Positions 57,501-64,000 of a DNA stretch of 64,000 nt are shown one piece after another. Position 1 is the first letter of the stretch, and each line of letters begins with the position of its first letter. The DNA is taken from contig KQ964246.1 of the NCBI GenBank assembly GCA_001566295.1, forward strand, positions 1 through 64,000, read 5' to 3'. A program made the position numbers and the translations under genes. Source of the stretch: Microdochium bolleyi (Eukaryota > Ascomycota > Sordariomycetes > Xylariales > Microdochiaceae). The notes under the pieces were generated by a model, which saw nothing but the letters and a program-made list of their open reading frames with translations, had not been told where the DNA came from and made no database searches.

Positions 57501-58634
57501 GCTGGCCGTAGCCCCAAGGAGAACGACGCCATCGGCGAGGGTTGACTGGCAGAGAATATCGGCGGCCTGGCTGAGCATGGTCGACATGGTGTCGTTTTCA
57601 GCTTTCTTGGACGTCGTCCGGCCCTTCGATGTCGACTTTTGCCGCTGAGAAAGGGCTGGCGATCTGGGTGGCTGCCTGTCGCCATCCGGGAGGTGATTCG
57701 CTGCTACATCATCCGCGGTCGTGGTGCTGCTGCTTCTGCTGTGCTGGTTGCCGAAGTATGATGTCTGGCGAGACAGGGGGTGACGTGGAGAAGTGATGGT
57801 CATCTGCGGTGGCGGACGGGATGGTGTTTTCCTAGACGGATTCAGCGAAGCCGTTCTCGAGTGGGTGCCGTTGCCGGAGCCGCCCGAAGAGCTCTCGATG
57901 AACGTTGCGAGCCCGCGGACGATGCGCTCGCCCTTGAAGCGATCGACACGGTCGCGCGCCCACTCGAGATGTTCCATGATGGTCTGGGCCATGCCCTGCA
58001 TGAACTGGACGTCCTGGATGCTGAGGCCATCGCGGACCTTGCCGTCGGAGACGGCATAGGCGCCGATGTGGTGGCCGGAACGGGAGATGATGGGGACGCC
58101 GGCGTAGAAGCGGATGAAGGGGCTGCCGCGGACGTAGGGCCTGTTCTGGAAGCGGGGGTCCTTGCTGCAGTCGGGGACGACGAAGGCCTGACCGGTGTAG
58201 GAGTGCTGGGTGCCGTCGGGGCTGGTGGAGGTTGCGGTGTAGGAGCTGCCGAGGCAGTGCTCGCAGACGGCGTCGTGGCGGGCGAGGGTGGTGGTGCCGA
58301 GCCACAGGTTCTGGGGCGGGCGGGGGCTGCCGGCGACGACGAGGTTGTCGTCCTGGGTGGCCTCGGCGAGGATGGTCTGGGTGGAGGCGTCGATGAGGGA
58401 GACCATGGCGCGCTCGACGCCGAGGCGCAGGACGGCGAGCTGGGCAAAGGCGGCGAGGGTGCGGTCGGGGGAGGGCTGCGGGACGTAGCCGGCGCTCTGG
58501 AGGGCAGCGAGGCCGATGTTGTCGACGTTGAGGGCGACGTTGACCGAGGAGCCCTGGGCGACCTGCCAGCTCTCGAGGCACTGGCGGACCTCGCGCTGGC
58601 GCCCGGCGTCGCGGTCGCGGGGTGCGGACGCCAT
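54581..58634 (-). CDS. Hybrid histidine kinase with GAF domain
   Basis: Two exons, 58634-55558 and 55496-54581, with a 61-bp intron, give 1,330 residues in frame. A GAF-like sensor domain lies at about residues 60-250 (TLAAFAQLAVLRLGVERAMV, then FIRFYAGVPIISRSGHHIGA). A Ser-rich linker follows. The kinase core has the H-box SMSHELRSPLHGILG (phospho-acceptor His), an N-box NLFGNSLKYTSSG, G1 DTGKGMSAEY and G2 GTGLGLSI. The receiver domain near the C-terminus starts LHVLLVDDNKINLQLL, has the phospho-acceptor Asp in LMDISMPVMDG, and the Lys in FMAKPVR. It should autophosphorylate on His and relay through its own Asp to an Hpt protein. No transmembrane segment is seen, so it is cytosolic. An upstream open frame to 58913 is not protein-like. 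The ligand of the GAF domain is unknown. Confidence 0.92.
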
Positions 58635-59624
58635 GGCCGGTGGACGGAGCGAGTCTTGGTGATGGCGGGACGGCGGCGGTGACGAGAGGACGCGACGTCG
58701 GGGTGTGGGAGGAGGGCAGTCGAGGGGGCCGGAAGGTTCGTCACTCGTCAGCGTAGACAAGAGCGGCAGCCATGGCCAGGCACGAGGGAGGCGGCGGTGC
58801 AACGAGGAGAGACGGGCAGGATGTCTTTGTCGCCGGTGCAGTCTGCTCGGGAACCTGGGAAGGAGTAAAGCATGCAACCACCCTGCGGCACCCTGATGCA
58901 TGCACTTTTCCACCGGCGCGGCCAGACCAGCCTCGACTGGGCGGGACCGGTGGGGCAGAGGGGTCGACCACGGGATGCCTCAGGCACTATCAGGACCTTG
59001 GTATCATCCCTGGATGCCTTCCGAGGCTGGAAGGGCCCGGCGCCCGGCGCAGCCAGGAGCAGGCAGGCACGGCCGTGATGTGCCCCGCACCGCAACCAGG
59101 GCCGCATGGCATTCTGAATGGCATGCGCCTTGCTCAAAGGCTGCCCCTGGCCACTCGTCATCCTCTTGTGCCCCTCGCCCGGACAGGCACGAGGGCTGAT
59201 GGTGGATGTGCGACGGCCAAAACTGTGCTGGCCCGCCGGAACGTGCCGTTGGTTAGCGCCCTCGGCCAGTTGCAGGTGGCCACAAGAAGAGTTATTCTAG
59301 CTTGGCGGGGCAGCCACGCGACAGGCCTGTCACGATGACGTGGGAGGGTCGTGTGGCGTTGCGGCTTGCGGCGGAGGGCGTGCCTGAGGCTGCTGCCGCT
59401 CCTTCCCAACATCGACATCGGGCCGCTCCAGGGACGTCCAGTGGCCGAAGCATGGACGAGTGGACGAGTCGCTGTGCAGCTGAGAGCTGACCTTAAGGTA
59501 CAAAATAGATACTTGCTTGCACCTGCAACTCGTCGCTTGTGATGCCGCACAGGTCTATCTCTAGTCTAGGTCTACCATCTGTGATTTGATAAAGTGCACA
59601 TGCGCATGCTGTCCAGCCTGCCAC
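58635..59624. other. Intergenic, histidine kinase promoter
   Basis: About 1 kb, GC-rich, with overlapping ORFs on both strands that carry no motif. It should hold the kinase promoter and the 3' end of the antiporter gene. Confidence 0.5.
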
Positions 59625-61692
59625 TCACACCCACGTCTTCCGCTGCTCGCTCTGGTCCTTCCACTGGATGCCCCCTCCCTCGCCATCACGACGAGCGTCA
59701 CCGACGTCACCGCTGTCCCCGTCATCCCCACCACCCCGCCACGACGACTCCGACCCGCTGTCGAGCTCCTTCTCCTTGTCCATCTGCGCCTGCGCCTGCG
59801 TCTGCTGCTCGCGCCCCATCACCATCCCCGGCGGGCCCCGCGACCGCGTCCGCTCCCGCGACATCGCCCGCAGCGACCGGCTCATCCGCCGCGGCTCCCG
59901 CGACACGGCCGGCGACAGCAAGTTGCCGCTCACGTTGTTGTCCCCGTCGCCCCGCGCCAGCGTCGGCTCCCGCGACATGGGCAGGTCCAGCTGGAAGTCG
60001 GCCGGCCGCGAGAACCGGTTGAACGCGATGAACGTGTCGGCATCTGGGCCCTCGACCGCGTTGGCCGGCCGCGGCGCGTGCAGGCTCTTGCGCCGCACCG
60101 ACACGGCGTCGTCCAGGATCCGCTCCTGGCCCCAGTACCGGTAGAAGATGCTCAGCGCCGGCACCGACAGCCCGTGCACCACGATGCTGAACAGCACGAG
60201 CCAGTAGATGACGGGGCCGATGGCCTGCAGCAGCACCCGCTCCCCTTCGTCCGCCGCGTCCATCTTGGGCATCAGGTGCAGCCGCGTGTGCTCAACGTAG
60301 AAGATGGCCCCGACGCCAATGGGGCCAAAGTACCCAAAGAACAGCGCCTCCTTCCAGCTCGTCACCGTCGTCTTCATGGTGCGATACGTCAGCAGGATAG
60401 CCGGGATACGGCGGAACACGAGCACCATGATCCCCAGCCCGAAGAGCCGCGGCAGCGTGATGCCCGTCGTCTCGGGCTGGTGGAACTCGCGCCACGGCAT
60501 GATGGCCCCGAGGTACATGAAGCCGCCAAAGTTGAGCAGCACATCGATGCAGTTGTTGACCTCGTCGTGCCGCCGCAGCGTCTCGGCGAGGTACTCGCCG
60601 TCCCAGTTGAGCGCGACGCCCGCGCAGAAGGACGCCAGCAGGTCGCTGATGCCGAGGCTGCCCGCGGTGCCCGTGATGAAGAGGCCGATGGCCGTCGGGA
60701 ACAGCACGTAGCTCTCCTCGTCGATCCACTTGCGCCGCAGGCAGAACCGCAGGCCCTGGCCCGACAGCCACCCGATGACGGCGCCGTACACCATGGCCAG
60801 TAGCACGACGTACAGCAGCGTCTCGACGATCCACTCCTTGAGCGCGATCAGCGGGCCGCCACCCAGCCGGCCGACCTGCTCCGCCCGGGCACCGATCGCG
60901 CCCACCACCACGGCCGTGTCAGGCAGCTCCGAGTGCCGCATGAAGTAGATGGGTAGCATGAGGAACGGGAATGCGAAGCCGTCGTTGGCGCCGGCCTCGG
61001 CGCTGATGACCTCGCGCAGCGGCCGCGCCACGTAGCGGTCCGCAAAGGGCCCCTTGGCGATGGCCTGCGACAGGATCGGGTCGTTGGGCGTCACGCACGC
61101 GGCGAGCACGAGCGCCGCCAGCAGCGAGACCTTGGGCACCGTTGCGAGCACGCACAGGCACGTGCAGACCCAGATGATGGCCATGACGGGGACCAGGCAC
61201 ATGACCATCTCCTTCCAGTGGTGCCACACGTACCGCTGCGGCAGCTGGTAGCCCGCGATGACGAGCTGCAGGCTGATCATGACACGCATGACGCCCAGCG
61301 TGATGGGCGACAGCTGGTCCGCCGCCGCAACGCCCCATTTCTCAGGCGCGATGAAGTTGGCAGCTATCGGGCCGAGGATGACGCCGATGAACACGGCGGG
61401 TACTGTTGGAATGGACGTGGTTAGTGGTGTCGCTTGGGTACAGATATCAGGCTCGGGGGCCAAGAAGTCGGAGTGAGGTGCGTGATGATGAGACGTACAT
61501 GCTTCGCCGAGATACCAAGCTCTCTTGAGCTTGACCGACAGGAACCCAAACAGCACGATGAAGGCACCTATGAGAACGTCAGCAATCAGTGTCTACACCA
61601 GTGACTCCCATGCGAGCAGCCAAGAACCAAGGACAGCACGTACCAAACACCGCCACCACCGTGTTGAGTTCGATAATATCGAGGGCAGGCAT
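59625..61692 (-). CDS. Na+/H+ antiporter, fungal CPA1 (Sod2/NHA) type
   Basis: Three exons (61692-61644, 61567-61499, 61402-59625), the first two small, give 631 residues in frame. The start is MPALDIIELNTVVAVFG, followed by a membrane span IVLFGFLSVKLKRAWYLGEA. About twelve spans are seen to residue 440. Key motifs are GPIAANFIAPEKWG, VTPNDPILSQAIAKGPFA, and EAGANDGFAFPFLMLP with the Asn-Asp pair of electroneutral antiporters. The C-terminal 190 residues are a hydrophilic, Arg/Ser-rich tail (SREPRRMSRSLRAMSRERTR), longer than in the shortest yeast members and likely regulatory. It should sit in the plasma membrane and exchange Na+ or Li+ for protons. Two short 5' exons are typical of such genes, and their frames close exactly. 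Confidence 0.9.
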
Positions 61693-64000
61693 CTTGTCTG
61701 CTGTTTTCCGTTGTTCGAAGGCACGACTCGACCGGCGAGAGGTGTCGACCTTGGTGGCGTAAGATGTGATTCCGAACAAGAGCAGGACGATGAAGGAGGT
61801 GGGCAGGCGGGGAACGACAAGAACGATGACAAAACGCGGGGCTGGCTATGTAATGCTCAGACAAACAATGACAAGACGGGAATCCGGGATAGCAGGCGAG
61901 ATGGAGGAGAAGATGAAAGGAAAATCAAGGATGTGTCGGCAATGACATCGCTCGAGTGGATATATCGCAGTGTTTAAAAGAGGAGACCAGACACAAGACG
62001 GACCAGCGTCGTCGAGAGAGAAGCGGAAGAAGAGAGGTGAGCCAGCTCCCAAGCCTTGATTCCGTTAGTGTATCGGGAAAGCAATAGAGTGGGAAACAAC
62101 GATCGGCCGTCGACGGGGCTCGAGAGAAATTCCCGCAACACTTGGCTTTTCGGGGGTCTTGTGCCGTTTATCAAGGAGCGGGAAGCCTCGCAGAGGGAGA
62201 AGGAAGCGCACTGGGCAAAGGCAGAGGGATAACTGCCGACATGTCCCGTTTCAACATGGACCCGCGCGTGTGTGGATGTCTGTGTCACCGTGTGCGTTGT
62301 GGGCACGGCCACGCCGCAGATATGGGGGTGGCAGGCGACGAGATGACGACAAATATAGCGGCAGCAGACGGGATGCTATGCTTCAGGGGTCGTCTGGACG
62401 GGAACCAAGAAAAAGGCCCCGATATAGTGACGATCAGGGTATTAGACCGTGTGTGTAGCGCCGCATCCTCGCCATTTTTGGAAACGTCCATATCTCAAGG
62501 CAGCATGCCCATCTTGTCCTGTCCCGCTCTGGATGGTCACTGGGCATTCATCTCCTGTGCCTAGTGGCCGGCAGCGTCGAGGACCGAGACACGCCTGCTG
62601 CCTCAGGGGAGCCGCAGATCCAACAAAGCTGAGAATCTTGGCTGGTTTCTCCTTGTCACGCCGGCGGCCAGGAAGAAGAATGGTATTGTACGCAGCCCGT
62701 GGGAAGGTGACAATCTGCCAAATGACAAGAAATGCTCTCCGGAGCTCGGACGCTGGGCTTCGGCGTGCTGTGCGGCGTGATTGGCCATGGAGGCATTGGC
62801 AGTCCCCGCGTGTGCCGGTGTTCCATCTTGGTAGTCGGCCTGCGGCTCCCGGCCAAGAGCCAAGGGCTTGGGACGAGTGCCGGAGCCGAGCACGCGGTGG
62901 TGGATCGCCGGGTGCAGGGGGAATGCCGCCGCCCTGCCAAGGCTTGGGGAGGTCCACTTGGGACCTGGGCATGTCTGGTGTCTCCGTGTTATCTGGAGAG
63001 GCCCTATCGAATACAAAGTGAAGCGAGGTCGCGATAAGTGGTCGTACATAGCCACACGTGGCCCTGTTTTATGATGACAAGTCGTGGCAAGTCATGCGCT
63101 TGTGTGGGGGCTGGTCGTGGGTCATTACCTGCCAATACTCGGCGATAATCATCAGGCTGTGAAGGTCACGAGGGGAGCTAGTCCTCGGCCAAAGTCATAC
63201 AAGTTCTCTAATGGAGATACTTCAACTGCAGTCAGCCAAGGCTAGCTTTGGTACTTGCTTCGTCACGAAGACGACCAGCCCTTCGGCATTCTACTCACAA
63301 GATATTGATCAGCAGCAGCATTGACATGAGTCTCTCTCCTGCCAAGTCACCCGCCTGCTTCTCCTGACCTGCTCCTCCTTGGCGACAGAGCTCACAGGGA
63401 AGCATTCGAACAGTGACGCAGCCGCGCTCGGGAAACCGGCAAGCCTGCCACCACGCCGAGGCCGGCGCCAATGTTGGCCAACCCGCCGCCAAGTTGTCGC
63501 CGATATGTTACAAACATGGACCGCATATATGAGAAGCAACGCGTTTTATCTGACGCGCTGCTCTCGCCAAGAGTGATCGCAGTGGAAATTGAGCCGCCGG
63601 CGGCTCTCGTGGTCAGCGCGGCGCATGTGCGTGAGCCCCTGACCAGCATGATGAAGAGCTTCAGAGTACAATGTGCGGTAGTGCGTCAAGACACCAAGGA
63701 TACTCAAGCACACACAAGCTCCCGGCTTGTACATTGGCGTGCATATCAGCTTCGGAAACGCCTTCAAATGCTTCGTGAGCGGAGGTAGGACTGGCAGATG
63801 ACCTGGTTCGCTGACAGTCTACTTCCGTGTTGTAATGCAAGAGAGACATTGGTCATCCCGACTTTGCCCGCTTGTCCTTGTCCTCGCCTGCCCACGCTCG
63901 CAGTCACTCCAGGCAGGCAGGTATCAAACGGATAGCCGATAGCCAAGAATTCCAGCCGCAGACCTGGCATGGGGGTCGTCTTGTCGGACTATGCTGAACC
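61693..64000. other. Right end of window, no gene supported
   Basis: About 2.3 kb. The first part holds the antiporter promoter. ORFs at 62.4-63.1 kb overlap on both strands (longest 190 codons at 62449-63021, plus) but have no motif or protein-like pattern; I take them as chance frames in GC-rich DNA. Confidence 0.45.

Noticed and set aside
57842..58744. Three long overlapping ORFs (about 250-300 codons) around 57.8-58.7 kb on both strands
   Set aside because: They are alternative-frame shadows of the histidine kinase N-terminal region, with low-complexity Pro/Arg/Ser or Gly/Ala/Val composition.
59586..60803. 405-codon plus-strand ORF opposite the antiporter
   Set aside because: Its composition (Arg, His, Pro runs) is that of an antisense frame to a GC-rich gene; the minus-strand antiporter frame has clear family motifs.
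62449..63021. 190-codon plus-strand ORF and 176-codon minus-strand ORF at the right end
   Set aside because: They overlap each other, have no motif or domain-like pattern and show many Arg, Pro and Gly residues, as expected for chance ORFs in GC-rich DNA.
1..64000. tRNA, rRNA, CRISPR arrays and replication origins
   Set aside because: I looked for tRNA T-arm patterns and regularly spaced repeats and found none that could be folded or supported; CRISPR is not expected in a fungal nuclear genome.

Overview
The window is genomic DNA of a filamentous ascomycete (Pezizomycotina, probably a Sordariomycete). The evidence is short (about 60-120 bp) GT-AG introns in most genes, fungus-specific families (HET domain, Zn2Cys6 regulators, MARVEL-type membrane protein, hybrid histidine kinase, PKS-NRPS), and a tract with a strong repeat-induced point mutation (RIP) signature. 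Exon structures below were worked out by hand from reading-frame continuity and splice consensus; most give an in-frame total, but none is backed by transcripts.

Left part (1-22 kb): gene-poor and accessory. It holds a membrane protein (783-1745), a RIP-mutated tract with a degraded inverted-repeat element (6.9-8.3 kb), an alpha/beta hydrolase (8.4-9.7 kb), a HET-domain incompatibility protein (11.0-13.1 kb) followed at once by an orphan C-terminal piece of a transcription factor, a GST/metaxin-like protein (14.0-15.0 kb), several gene relics (4.5-5.4, 15.5-16.0 and 16.9-18.2 kb; the last is a decayed gene with a fungal STAND-type N-terminal domain), a MARVEL-type protein (19.1-19.7 kb) and a secreted Ser/Thr-repeat protein (20.3-21.6 kb).

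Middle part (23-49 kb): a compact biosynthetic gene cluster. Its members are an SDR oxidoreductase, an AflR-like Zn2Cys6 regulator (divergent from the SDR), a trans-acting enoyl reductase, a 14-TM MFS exporter divergent from a six-exon cytochrome P450, and a 4,160-residue hybrid PKS-NRPS (KS-AT-DH-MT-inactive ER region-KR-ACP-C-A-T-R). The likely logic is that the PKS half with the trans-ER builds a methylated, reduced polyketide, the NRPS half joins one amino acid, the terminal reductase-like domain releases the product, the P450 and SDR tailor it, and the MFS pump exports it under the local regulator. The product is not identified from sequence.

Right part (49-64 kb): ordinary-looking genes, all on the minus strand: a cytosolic GH36 alpha-galactosidase, a probable mitochondrial AAA/STAND-like ATPase, a GAF-containing hybrid histidine kinase, and a CPA-type Na+/H+ antiporter. 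The last 2.3 kb holds no gene I can support.
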